Below are positions 8,102 through 15,288 of a DNA stretch of 17,386 nucleotides, one piece after another (within the stretch, counting starts at the first letter, position 1; the number at the start of each line of letters is the position of its first letter). The notes under the pieces are model-generated. The model had not been told where the DNA came from, searched no databases, and saw only the letters and a program-made list of their open reading frames with translations. Origin of the DNA: Prevotellaceae bacterium (lineage in GTDB: Bacteria > Bacteroidota > Bacteroidia > Bacteroidales > UBA932); assembly GCA_031257455.1 (NCBI GenBank), contig JAIROQ010000162.1, positions 1 to 17,386 on the forward strand, given 5' to 3'. The position numbers and the translations under genes are program-made.

Positions 8102-9889
8102 TTAAACTAAACTTTTTTCAAATCCGTAAAGCTGTATTTCCGCTTCGTATATTTCGCCCAGGCAATCTATCCGGCCGGCGATGATTAGTTCGGTGGCGGT
8201 GGTGCGGAGGAGTATGTCGGCGTAGCGGCGCAGGAAATCCCGGTCGTCAGCGCCGGAGATGAAGCAGGCCGTTTCACCCTGTATTTTCTGTTTGATGCAG
8301 ATTTCGCCCAGCACAATATTGGGCAAGGTATATACAAATACCGCCGGACTGGGGAAATAATTGTTTTCATCGCAAATGGTCAGCTGGTGGTCAATGTCCG
8401 TATCCAATGATGCGGCGGCGTTACTGAAAAGCAACGCGATTTTCCGGCCATCGTATAGCGGCAGGACAGGGTGATGCTGCAGGAGATATTCCATCGCGAT
8501 ATATCCCAGCTTGCAGAGGTTGTCCATTTTGTAGAATTTCATGTTGGGCGCATGCAGGTTTTTGAATGCCGCTTTCAGGAATGCCGCCGTTGTTCCGGCT
8601 TCCGTTGCTGCAAAGGCCAATTTTTTGTTCACCCATATTTTATGGCCGCTTATCCGGCAGGCAGGGGAAAGTTGTATGCTGCCGGCGGTCTTTGGCAGCG
8701 CCGGGTCTGTGTATTTATCGGACACTACGATGGCGCTGTTGAACCCGCCGAAGCCGGAAGCCGTTTTCAGGAATGTATGCAGTTCTTTTTCCGTGTTCCC
8801 GGTAATGATATTCATGGGTTCGGGTACGCCCAATGCCGAGAAGCCTTTGGTGGCTATCAGGCGGTTTTGTTTCAGCGACTCCATGCAGGCAATCATTTCT
8901 ATCACGCCCGATGCGCCGAGCGTATGTCCCAAAAAACCTTTCAGGCTGTTGGACGGGACGCCGGACAGCGCAGAGAGCGACAGGGCTTTCGACTCCATCT
9001 CGTCATTGAAAACAGTAGCCGTGCCGTGCAGGTTGATAAAATCGAGTTCGTTTTTCGGGACGCCCGCCTGCGCGAGGGCGTTTTCTATGGCATAATGCAA
9101 GCCGTCTCCCGTGCGCGAAGGACCTGAGATATGGTTGGCGTCATTGGCGGTAGCGCCGCCCAGAATATATATTTTCCGGCCGGCGGGCGCATACTCTTCC
9201 CGGCGGGTAAGTATGAGCGTGCCTGCGCCCTCGCCTATCGAAAGCCCGTCCCGGTGGCGGTCGTAGGGTTTGCATGCTTCCGGACTGACGGACTTGAATG
9301 CCTGAAAGCCGGAAACCGTAAAAGCGGTTAGCTCGTCTGCGCCGGTGATGATGATGGTTTCAAACAGTCCTTCGCGCAGTAGCCGTGCGCCCAGCTCCAC
9401 TGCCGCCACCCCCGACACGCAGGCATTGGATACTACGAGCGGCGTGTTTTTCATTCCGAAGTAACCGGCCACCCGCTGCGCCGACCGCCAGAGCATCGCA
9501 TCCTGCACCGGCGCGGGATGCTTGCGTTCCAGCTCGGCGCGGCGGAGCGTATTCAGGTAACCGATATTTCCCTTAGTGGAAGACAGGATGAAGAGCGTCT
9601 TTTCGTCCGGCAGGTTCAGGGCAGCCGGCTGCAACGCTTTTTGAATGGACAGGATAACCAGCGCTTCAAACGGCGCATATTGCGCCAGCCCGTGCTGTGC
9701 GCATAACTGCCGGAAACGTTTCCTGTCGATGTATCCGGCAGGAAAGGGGTCGGGATAGACCGTTTTGTCGTGCATCCGCTTAATTCCTGTTTCGCCGCGC
9801 CAGATGGCGTCCATCGTTTCCGCTGTGGAAAACCCCAGTGCGCTGATGATATTATCGGCCGCTACAAATACTTTATGCCCCGTTTTCAT
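8102..9889 (-). CDS. Beta-ketoacyl-ACP synthase fused to a second ketosynthase-like domain
   Basis: A 595-residue two-part protein. Residues 1 to about 390 form a KAS I/II-type condensing enzyme joining acyl and malonyl units on ACP. The triad is visible: Cys157 in SNACVSG, His288 in NLHGTAT and His322 in GFLGHTLGASG, with Lys317 just before. SIGEGAG and the closing SGFGGFNSAIVV are also typical. Residues about 405-590 form a second domain with LLFSNAAASLDTD and PSPAVFVYTLPNIVLGEI. This resembles the separate, short ketosynthase-like proteins of aryl-polyene and flexirubin clusters of Bacteroidota and lacks an obvious catalytic Cys/His set, so it may act as a partner or chain-length factor. 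It is the last gene of a four-gene operon, 36 bp after the methyltransferase. An A-rich AAAAAGAA precedes the ATG. The fusion is continuous in one frame. Function is confident for the first domain, tentative for the second. Confidence 0.88.
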   Translation of the reverse strand: MKTGHKVFVAADNIISALGFSTAETMDAIWRGETGIKRMHDKTVYPDPFPAGYIDRKRFRQLCAQHGLAQYAPFEALVILSIQKALQPAALNLPDEKTLFILSSTKGNIGYLNTLRRAELERKHPAPVQDAMLWRSAQRVAGYFGMKNTPLVVSNACVSGVAAVELGARLLREGLFETIIITGADELTAFTVSGFQAFKSVSPEACKPYDRHRDGLSIGEGAGTLILTRREEYAPAGRKIYILGGATANDANHISGPSRTGDGLHYAIENALAQAGVPKNELDFINLHGTATVFNDEMESKALSLSALSGVPSNSLKGFLGHTLGASGVIEMIACMESLKQNRLIATKGFSALGVPEPMNIITGNTEKELHTFLKTASGFGGFNSAIVVSDKYTDPALPKTAGSIQLSPACRISGHKIWVNKKLAFAATEAGTTAAFLKAAFKNLHAPNMKFYKMDNLCKLGYIAMEYLLQHHPVLPLYDGRKIALLFSNAAASLDTDIDHQLTICDENNYFPSPAVFVYTLPNIVLGEICIKQKIQGETACFISGADDRDFLRRYADILLRTTATELIIAGRIDCLGEIYEAEIQLYGFEKSLV

Positions 9890-9925
9890 TTCTTTTTATT
9901 CGGAACGATACCCGGTCAAAGGGGT

Positions 9926-11014
9926 TCATTGTTTCTTTTTGCATACAAGGAGGGTATGCGCCATTCCCAATCCATCGATTGATTTTTCGATTTCCAGCCC
10001 GGCGGTTTCCGCGTACCGCACGAGGTCTTCGGAATAAAACATTTTGCTGTTGCCGTTGGCCATTGCCGTAAAGTAAAGGCTTGTCTGCGCCAGACAGTAG
10101 GCGGCCGTTTCAAAACGCTGCCTGTCCCAAAGCGGCTCCATGATAAAGAGCCTGGAGCCGGCATTCATCGATGCGGCCGCGCGGGTGAGGATGCTCGTTA
10201 CGGCTTCTTCCGAAAAGCAGTCGAGGAACTGGCTCATCCAGATAGCGTCAAATCCGGCAGGGAAAGGTACGTTCCCGTCCAGCAGGTCGGCGGCATGGGC
10301 GGAAATCCGTTCAGCGCCTTTCCTGCCGGCCGTTTGCCGTTTCATCATTTCCAACTGCGGGGGCAAGTCCATGACCGTAACCTGCACGCCGGCGTCATAC
10401 TCCACGCACCGCAAAGCCCACCGTCCCGTATTGCCTCCCACGTCAAGCAGGGTACGGGGATGATAGCCGAAAACGACCGGGAGCGCTTCCTCGAATGTGC
10501 CATCGGAATAGTAATGGTCGAAGTCGAACCAGCTTTTCTGCACCTGTTCGGGGAGGCTCGACAGGCCTTCGTAAATGGTTTTCCAGTCGCCGAAGACTTT
10601 CAGTCCTTCCGGAGCGCCGTTCAGCAGCGCTTCTTCCAGTCGAAACCATCCGAGATAATTGACGTCATGGTTGAAGGCCATATTTACCTTCACCAGCGGG
10701 TCGTTGAGCAGAAACCATCCGGCTTTGGAGGCAGTGAAGCGGCCGGCGGAGCAAAGAACGGTCCCGGCGGTGAGTGATGATTCGAGCAGCACCTGCACGG
10801 CATAGCGCGAGAGGCCTGTTTTCCCGGCTACCTCGTCAATCGTCATCCCTTCGCCGGAGTTAACCAGCAACTGCATGACGCCGAATTTAACCATCAACCG
10901 CGATACCTGAAAGACAACCGGGCCGAACGAGATTTCATGCGCCAGCCGCTGTGCCTGTGACGCCGGCTGGCGTTCTTTGGCGTATGCCGTTTCTAAGAGG
11001 GGGGAATGTTGCAT
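9926..11014 (-). CDS. SAM-dependent methyltransferase (O-methyltransferase family 2-like)
   Basis: A 362-residue class I methyltransferase. Residues about 30-105 form a winged-helix dimerisation region (GMTIDEVAGKTGLSRYAVQVLL) as in plant-type and hydroxyneurosporene O-methyltransferases. The Rossmann part begins with SAM motif I, LLDVGGNTGRWA (189-200), then VTVMDLPPQ (acidic residue for the ribose), GFDAIWMSQFLDCF, and a late SRLFIMEPLWD strand. The missing obvious catalytic His of aromatic O-methyltransferases leaves the acceptor unclear; methylation of an aromatic head group or acyl product on ACP would fit the operon. It lies 28 bp after the acyltransferase and 36 bp before the ketosynthase on the same strand. 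Similar methyltransferases occur in aryl-polyene and flexirubin clusters, which I recall but cannot check here. Confidence 0.85.
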   Translation of the reverse strand: MQHSPLLETAYAKERQPASQAQRLAHEISFGPVVFQVSRLMVKFGVMQLLVNSGEGMTIDEVAGKTGLSRYAVQVLLESSLTAGTVLCSAGRFTASKAGWFLLNDPLVKVNMAFNHDVNYLGWFRLEEALLNGAPEGLKVFGDWKTIYEGLSSLPEQVQKSWFDFDHYYSDGTFEEALPVVFGYHPRTLLDVGGNTGRWALRCVEYDAGVQVTVMDLPPQLEMMKRQTAGRKGAERISAHAADLLDGNVPFPAGFDAIWMSQFLDCFSEEAVTSILTRAAASMNAGSRLFIMEPLWDRQRFETAAYCLAQTSLYFTAMANGNSKMFYSEDLVRYAETAGLEIEKSIDGLGMAHTLLVCKKKQ

Positions 11015-11042
11015 ATAGTATTTTTTTTAATGGCGTATTTTG

Positions 11043-11927
11043 TCAGTCATTCCAGAATTTATAATAGTTGAACCATTGCTCGGGATATTGCCGCAGCATC
11101 AATTCCAAAGCATGGATGTACTGTTGCATGAGCGCCTGTTCCGGTTTGGCTTCCCCGCCGGTCGGCGGAGCGCCGGCAATGAAAAACTTGAACCGGTATT
11201 TCATTCCTTTTTCCCGCATGGAAAAATAAAAAACAACCGGCGTCTTGAATTTCACCGCCAGATAAAACGGCCCTCCGGGAAAGGTGGCCGGCCGTCCTAA
11301 AAAATCAACGGTGCAGGACATTTTTTCCGATATCTTCCGGTCGCCCTGAAAACACACGTATTCCTTATTGTCTAAGACGTCCTTTATTTTGTAAACATGC
11401 TCGACAGGGTCTTCCGAGAGGGGAATAATTTTGTACGGGAAACGGTCTGTATTTTTCTCCAGTACCTGTTTTATTTTCCGGGCTTCGGCGTCCAGCATCA
11501 CGATATTGATTTTCTCCGCATATTTCCCGAAAAACGAACCGCCGATTTCCCAGTTCCCCACATGCGCGCCAATCAGGATTACGCCCGTGCCGCCGTTCAA
11601 TATTTCCAGAAAGGAGTCGTAGTTTTCAAATTCGTATTGATAACGGTCTTGCTTTCCCATTCGCACCGCCATTTTGTCAATCAGTACCTGCCCGAAGCGG
11701 TAATAATTCAAGTAAAGCATCCCGATGGTTTTCATGAACCCGTAACGGTGTATTTTCCGGTAATAATACCAGTTCCAGCGCGTAGCCAGCGGGGCAAAGG
11801 GAATAAAATGAACCACCACAAATATCAAAAAGAAATAGGCAAATCGGATACCTGCATACATAATCAAAAATATAAAAAAGCGGTATCCAAACGCGCCGCC
11901 TCTTGATTTTCCTTGCCACAAGCGCAT
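11043..11927 (-). CDS. LpxL-like lysophospholipid/lipid A-type acyltransferase
   Basis: A 294-residue membrane-associated acyltransferase of the HtrB/LpxL (LPLAT) type, which moves an acyl chain from ACP to a lipid or glycolipid acceptor. A hydrophobic segment lies at about 17-45. The catalytic HX4E motif is HVGNWE (His122, Glu127) after GGTGVILIGA. QGDRK (194-198) and FPGGPFYLAVKF form the second and third conserved blocks. The C-terminus YPEQWFNYYKFW is typical of the family. It starts 10 bp after the acyl carrier protein gene, consistent with translational coupling. Its place in a methyltransferase/ketosynthase operon suggests a dedicated role in anchoring a specialised acyl product rather than core lipid A synthesis, but that is inference. 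Confidence 0.88.
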   Translation of the reverse strand: MRLWQGKSRGGAFGYRFFIFLIMYAGIRFAYFFLIFVVVHFIPFAPLATRWNWYYYRKIHRYGFMKTIGMLYLNYYRFGQVLIDKMAVRMGKQDRYQYEFENYDSFLEILNGGTGVILIGAHVGNWEIGGSFFGKYAEKINIVMLDAEARKIKQVLEKNTDRFPYKIIPLSEDPVEHVYKIKDVLDNKEYVCFQGDRKISEKMSCTVDFLGRPATFPGGPFYLAVKFKTPVVFYFSMREKGMKYRFKFFIAGAPPTGGEAKPEQALMQQYIHALELMLRQYPEQWFNYYKFWND

Positions 11928-11937
11928 ATTACAGGGA

Positions 11938-12198
11938 TTATTGTGCTTCCTTTGCTGTTAATTTATCGTACAGATAGTCATAAAAACTTCGGAAGGTAGT
12001 GAAATTTGCAAAATCTTTACCGGAGAATTTGAAGCCGAAATGTTTTTCTATAAGCACCACCAAATCCAGCCTGTCGAGGCTGTCCAAGTGCAACGTTTGC
12101 ATCAGCAGCCCGTCCGGCTCGATTACACCTTCTTCCACTTCAAATTCTTCGGCTAATAGTCCATTCATTTTCTTAATGAACTCGTTCTTTTCCTCCAT
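11938..12198 (-). CDS. Acyl carrier protein
   Basis: An 86-residue acidic helical carrier whose Ser40 in LHLDSLDRLDLVVLIE is the 4'-phosphopantetheine site. The DSL motif and the following hydrophobic helix are intact. It is the first gene of the operon, with a TACTTTTG promoter element about 24 bp before its ATG. As it is separate from any fatty-acid synthesis genes and directly coupled to an acyltransferase, it is more likely a dedicated secondary carrier than the housekeeping AcpP. The downstream gene starts only 10 bp after its stop. Confidence 0.93.
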   Translation of the reverse strand: MEEKNEFIKKMNGLLAEEFEVEEGVIEPDGLLMQTLHLDSLDRLDLVVLIEKHFGFKFSGKDFANFTTFRSFYDYLYDKLTAKEAQ

Positions 12199-12221
12199 AA
12201 CAGGTTCAAGGTTTATTTTTG

Positions 12222-12229
12222 CAAAAGTA
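12222..12229 (-). promoter_or_regulatory. Putative promoter of the ACP-acyltransferase-methyltransferase-ketosynthase operon
   Basis: TACTTTTG on the minus strand fits TAnnTTTG. The -33 region falls in an octamer array (AGATTTAA units at 12235-12266), so no TTTG is seen there. The leader would be only about 20 nt. Confidence 0.55.
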
Positions 12230-12234
12230 GTAAA

Positions 12235-12343
12235 AGATTTAAAGATTTAAAAATTTAAAGATTTAAAAATTGGCTGTCGCCAATATGATTTACAGATTTA
12301 CGGATTTACAGATTTGGCTGTCGCCACTGCGCTTGTCGCAACT
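12235..12343 (+). repeat. Octamer array and dispersed intergenic repeat, copy 2
   Basis: Four 8-bp units AGATTTAA occupy 12235-12266. A short ATTGGCTGTCGCCA follows, then the dispersed repeat (12287-12343): GGATTTAC-type octamers, then GATTTGGCTGTCGCCACT and GCGCTTGTCGCAACT. The same order is seen at 15176-15238 and inverted at 706-755. Confidence 0.75.
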
Positions 12344-12350
12344 CATAATT

Positions 12351-12399
12351 CATATCCGGTACACCCGATGCTTTATCCGGTACACCCTAACCGGATATG
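12351..12399. repeat. 21-bp dimer B inside a 9-bp inverted repeat
   Basis: TATCCGGTACACCC occurs at 12353 and again at 12374, exactly 21 bases apart. It shares GGTACACCC and a following GA-GCTTT-like tail with array A. The outer arms CATATCCGG (12351-12359) and CCGGATATG (12391-12399) are perfect inverted repeats. It lies 28 bp beyond the response-regulator stop codon and could form a hairpin in that transcript's end, but no T tract follows. Confidence 0.7.
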
Positions 12400-12427
12400 G
12401 ATTACAGGGATTTACTCCAACGGGGAT

Positions 12428-13189
12428 TTATCCCGCCAGCCATTCCTTGAATTCTTTTGCGCGGGCTTTACTGACGTAGATTTTTTCGGGAACGGGTATG
12501 GTGAGGTTTACCGCCAATTTATTGCCGAACCACGTGCTGACGTCCTTTATGGCAGCGCGTGCTATAATATATTGCCGGTTGGCGCGGTAAAAAGCCGCCG
12601 GCTCCAGTTGCTCCATCAGCTCATCCAGAGACGGCGTAAGATAATGGCGGCATTTGTCATATGTTACGGCCACCACCGCCTTGATGTCAATATAGATATA
12701 GGCAATGTCCCTTACGGCTAACGGTATCAGTTTTTCCCTGTCGGACACCAGCAGGTAGAATTTATACACCGCCTTTTCCTTGCGGATGCGTTCAAAGAGC
12801 GCCGGAAGGATACTGCTGTCCAGCCCCTTTGTACCCGACAAGTTCCGGTACTTTTCAATGGCACGCCGCAAATCGGCCGGGTGAATGGGCTTCAGCAAAT
12901 AGTCAATGCTATTGACTTCAAACGCCCGCAAAGCATACCGGTCGTAAGCGGTAGTGAAAATAACGGGGCAGTTCACCTGCGCCCTGTCGAAGATGGCGAA
13001 CGCAGAGTCGTCCGAGAGGTGGATGTCCATGAAAAGCAAGTCGGGCGCGGGATGCGTCTGCAGCCATTCCACGCTTTCTTCCACCGATTGCAGGGTAGCC
13101 GGCACGGTGACGTCGGGATAGAGTTCTTCGAGCAGTAGCGCCAATGCTTGCGCCGCCACTTCTTCGTCTTCTATAATCACCGCTTTCAT
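12428..13189 (-). CDS. LytTR family response regulator
   Basis: A 253-residue transcription regulator. The receiver domain spans about 1-120 with the acidic pair around Asp8/Glu9, phospho-acceptor Asp55 in LLFMDIHLSD, a TT pair at FTTAYDRYA, and Lys100 in YLLKPI. The LytTR DNA-binding domain spans about 140-250 (AVYKFYLLVSDREKLIPL, FYRANRQYIIA, VSKARAKEFKEWL). An earlier in-frame start exists at 13258, but the receiver fold begins at the ATG at 13189, which overlaps the kinase stop as ATGA, so I chose that. Its partner is the kinase immediately upstream. Targets are not evident. Confidence 0.93.
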   Translation of the reverse strand: MKAVIIEDEEVAAQALALLLEELYPDVTVPATLQSVEESVEWLQTHPAPDLLFMDIHLSDDSAFAIFDRAQVNCPVIFTTAYDRYALRAFEVNSIDYLLKPIHPADLRRAIEKYRNLSGTKGLDSSILPALFERIRKEKAVYKFYLLVSDREKLIPLAVRDIAYIYIDIKAVVAVTYDKCRHYLTPSLDELMEQLEPAAFYRANRQYIIARAAIKDVSTWFGNKLAVNLTIPVPEKIYVSKARAKEFKEWLAG

Positions 13190-14211
13190 GTTTTCTTCAG
13201 GGGGATGGTTACGCTGAATGTGTCGTCCGTACGGCAAATAGTAACGTCCTGTTGCCATTTCAGCCGGTAGCGTTCGGCGAGGTTGGCCAGCCCGATGCCT
13301 TCGCCTTCTTCCGGCGTCGTGCGCCGCTGCACCGGGTTGGCGACGGTTATCACCGGGGGGCTGTCTTCCGTGAAAATGCGCACCGCGAGCGGCTGCCTGC
13401 GACTGATGACATTGTGCTTGATGGCGTTCTCCACCAGCGTTTGCAGGCTCAGCGGGATGATGTGGTACGCGCGGTATTCCTGACGGATGTCGAGGTCGAT
13501 TTGCAGGCTGCTGCCGTAGCGTATCTGCATTAGCGAGCCGTAGGTTTCCGTAAATTTCAGCTCCTCGTCGAGGGTGATGATGTCTTCATTTTGCAGGGTA
13601 TAGCGGAAGATGTAGGAAAGTTCCTGCACATACTGCTGCGCCTTGTCGGGATCGGTTTTGATGATTGCATTCAGGGTATTGAGGGAGTTGAAAAGGAAAT
13701 GCGGATTGACCTGCTGCTTCAGCGCCTCGTAGCGCGTTTTTTCGTTTTCGGCTTTCAGGGCTTCGTTCTCAAGGGCGATGAGGTTGCGCCGGACGTTGGT
13801 ATATACAATTTGTGAAGAAAAAAATACAATCGTGGCCGTGAGGAAATCGCGCATCAGTCCGCCGAAGAATGCCCGTCCGGGATGCGGACCATAGTCGAAC
13901 AGCCGGGTATGGATAAATGTAAAAATCCAGCTCAGCATCGTTGTGGAAACAATCATGCCGCCTATCACCAGCAACATTTTTGAGGATTTCTGTTTATCCA
14001 ATTTCAGCAGTGCAAAGTTGATGAGGTAAAGTAAAAAAGTAAACAGGAAGGTAGTAGTTACGGAAATCAGGAGGGGAAAGGCGTCAAATTCGGGCGTTGG
14101 CGCATTCTCCGGCGCTATAGCTCCCCGCCGGTAGAAAAACATAATACTGCTCAGCACATGCATCGTAAGGCTAATGGCCAGCGCAAACAATGCCGCCGAG
14201 CGGTAATTCAT
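13186..14211 (-). CDS. LytS/YehU-type sensor histidine kinase
   Basis: An integral-membrane kinase of about 341 residues from the chosen start. Four hydrophobic segments span roughly the first 140 residues, then a coiled-coil-like linker (ENEALKAENEKTRYEALK) and the His_kinase domain with the phospho-acceptor in QQVNPHFLFNSLNTL. An ATP-binding region follows with the N-box VENAIKHN and GEGIGLANL. It has no extracellular sensor domain. A start 30 bp further up (14241) would sit essentially at the expected transcription start of the TATCTTTG promoter and overlap the toxin gene by 14 bp; the ATG at 14211 leaves a normal leader and is preferred. The stop overlaps the regulator start by ATGA, implying coupled translation. 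Confidence 0.93.
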   Translation of the reverse strand: MNYRSAALFALAISLTMHVLSSIMFFYRRGAIAPENAPTPEFDAFPLLISVTTTFLFTFLLYLINFALLKLDKQKSSKMLLVIGGMIVSTTMLSWIFTFIHTRLFDYGPHPGRAFFGGLMRDFLTATIVFFSSQIVYTNVRRNLIALENEALKAENEKTRYEALKQQVNPHFLFNSLNTLNAIIKTDPDKAQQYVQELSYIFRYTLQNEDIITLDEELKFTETYGSLMQIRYGSSLQIDLDIRQEYRAYHIIPLSLQTLVENAIKHNVISRRQPLAVRIFTEDSPPVITVANPVQRRTTPEEGEGIGLANLAERYRLKWQQDVTICRTDDTFSVTIPLKKT

Positions 14212-14227
14212 GGCCGTGCCGTAGGTT

Positions 14228-14647
14228 TTAATTGTTTTCATGGTGCAAAGATAACATTTTTGATTTCATAAAAATGCTGGGGGTCATTATGGCCGGTTTG
14301 TCAAGGGGTATATCCGAAAAATCCTTGTCTCCTGTCAGCAAAATATCAGCATCCGCAACAATCGCAGCAATCAGTACGGGCAAGTCCGTTTTATCCCTTA
14401 TCGGAGGAATTTCAATATCCGGTTGCTCCGCATCCACTACTTCACAGGCAATACTTGCAAGAAAAGGTTGCAATATACCGACACTGTCGGGAAATTTACG
14501 TTGAAACACGGCTTCCAACTCATCAATGGAATACTTGGATATTATTACATGGTGATGTTCGATAATATAATTCCATACACGGGCAACTATGGAATTTGGA
14601 AACAATATTGCCGAAACGATGATATTGGTATCAGTCAAAATACGCAT
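14228..14647 (-). CDS. PIN-domain toxin-type ribonuclease
   Basis: A 139-residue PIN-fold protein of the 'putative toxin, PIN family' group, metal-dependent RNases that act as VapC-like toxins. The acidic site is visible: Asp6 in RILTDTN, Glu43 in SIDELEAVF, Asp85/Asp88 in RDKTDLPVL, and Asp107/Asp109 in LTGDKDF. It follows the antitoxin gene by only 5 bp on the same strand, the usual antitoxin-first order. Its last bases contain the promoter of the downstream kinase. The catalytic residues are intact, so an active enzyme is likely; the RNA target is unknown. Confidence 0.9.
   Translation of the reverse strand: MRILTDTNIIVSAILFPNSIVARVWNYIIEHHHVIISKYSIDELEAVFQRKFPDSVGILQPFLASIACEVVDAEQPDIEIPPIRDKTDLPVLIAAIVADADILLTGDKDFSDIPLDKPAIMTPSIFMKSKMLSLHHENN
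14246..14253 (-). promoter_or_regulatory. Putative promoter of the kinase-regulator operon (-7 element)
   Basis: TATCTTTG on the minus strand fits TAnnTTTG and lies inside the last codons of the PIN toxin gene. The -33 position has no TTTG. A start site near 14242 supports translation of the kinase from 14211. Confidence 0.5.
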
Positions 14648-14652
14648 TCCGT

Positions 14653-14907
14653 TTACGGTTGACTTTGTTTCCTCATATTTCTGATGTATGCCGCCACGTC
14701 ACCCGGCGTATTGAAACCAACGCTTCCGGCTTTTCCTTTCATCTTCTGCCGTATCGTCTGCATGGCAGAGAGGGAGGTATTAAGGACATATATCTTCCCC
14801 CTTTCTTCCACGAAAGCGACCGTATCGCCGCTTTTGAGGTTCATTTTTGCTCGTATGGCATAAGGTATGGTAACTTGTCCCCGTGCGGATATCTTTACTG
14901 TTTCCAT
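14653..14907 (-). CDS. AbrB/MazE-type antitoxin
   Basis: An 84-residue antitoxin. The N-terminal swapped-hairpin AbrB DNA-binding fold is shown by ISARGQVTIPYAIRAKMNLKSGDTVAF (residues 6-32), followed by a KIYVLNT strand. The C-terminal half (about 45-84) is the likely toxin-binding tail. A longer frame begins at 14961, but that start overlaps the promoter's -33 element and would precede the transcript; the ATG at 14907 lies about 20 nt after the expected start site. It pairs with the PIN toxin gene 5 bp downstream, and such antitoxins normally repress their own promoter. Confidence 0.92.
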   Translation of the reverse strand: METVKISARGQVTIPYAIRAKMNLKSGDTVAFVEERGKIYVLNTSLSAMQTIRQKMKGKAGSVGFNTPGDVAAYIRNMRKQSQP

Positions 14908-14930
14908 GATACATATACATTTTAACACCA

Positions 14931-14962
14931 CAAAGGTAATTGTTTCAAAGGATATATGCAAA
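14931..14962 (-). promoter_or_regulatory. Antitoxin-toxin operon promoter
   Basis: On the minus strand TTTG (14959-14962), a 20-bp spacer and TACCTTTG (14931-14938) match the Bacteroidota consensus. A leader of about 20 nt precedes the antitoxin ATG. Confidence 0.8.
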
Positions 14963-14972
14963 ACATCTTTTT

Positions 14973-15000
14973 AGTTGAAAATTGAAAGTTGAAAATGGCG
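14973..15000. repeat. 7-bp tandem array, 4 units (AGTTGAA)
   Basis: Four heptamers AGTTGAA, AATTGAA, AGTTGAA, AATGGCG just upstream of the antitoxin promoter, followed by a GACAAGCGCACTGTCGCA stretch similar to part of the dispersed repeat. Confidence 0.75.
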
Positions 15001-15067
15001 ACAAGCGCACTGTCGCAAATCGAAAAGTCGAATATCGAGTATCGAAAAGTCGCAAACCTTATTTCCA

Positions 15068-15095
15068 GTACGGGCGTTGCGCGCAACGCCCGTAC
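15068..15095. repeat. 28-bp perfect palindrome
   Basis: GTACGGGCGTTGCG is followed immediately by its exact reverse complement, with no spacer. It is GC-rich in an AT-rich surround and is not followed by a T tract in either direction. It could be a protein-binding site, a REP-like mobile palindrome or a cruciform. Confidence 0.9.
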
Positions 15096-15175
15096 AATTT
15101 AAAAAAATAAAACAGCATAATGCAATTTAGTTACATAAGAGGTTGTTTTGTCCGGAAAATAAGGTGAAAATAAGG

Positions 15176-15238
15176 TTTACGAATTTACGGATTTACGGAT
15201 TTACGGATTTGGCTTACGCCACTACGCTTGCTGCGACT
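15176..15238 (+). repeat. Dispersed intergenic repeat, copy 3
   Basis: Octamer units (TTTACGGA) followed by ATTTGGCTTACGCCACT and ACGCTTGCTGCGACT. This is the same order as at 12287-12343 and inverted at 706-755. Confidence 0.75.
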
Positions 15239-15288
15239 TACGACCAAGTTTCAGCAGTTGTTATGGAAGTCTGGGGGAGTTCCCCCAT

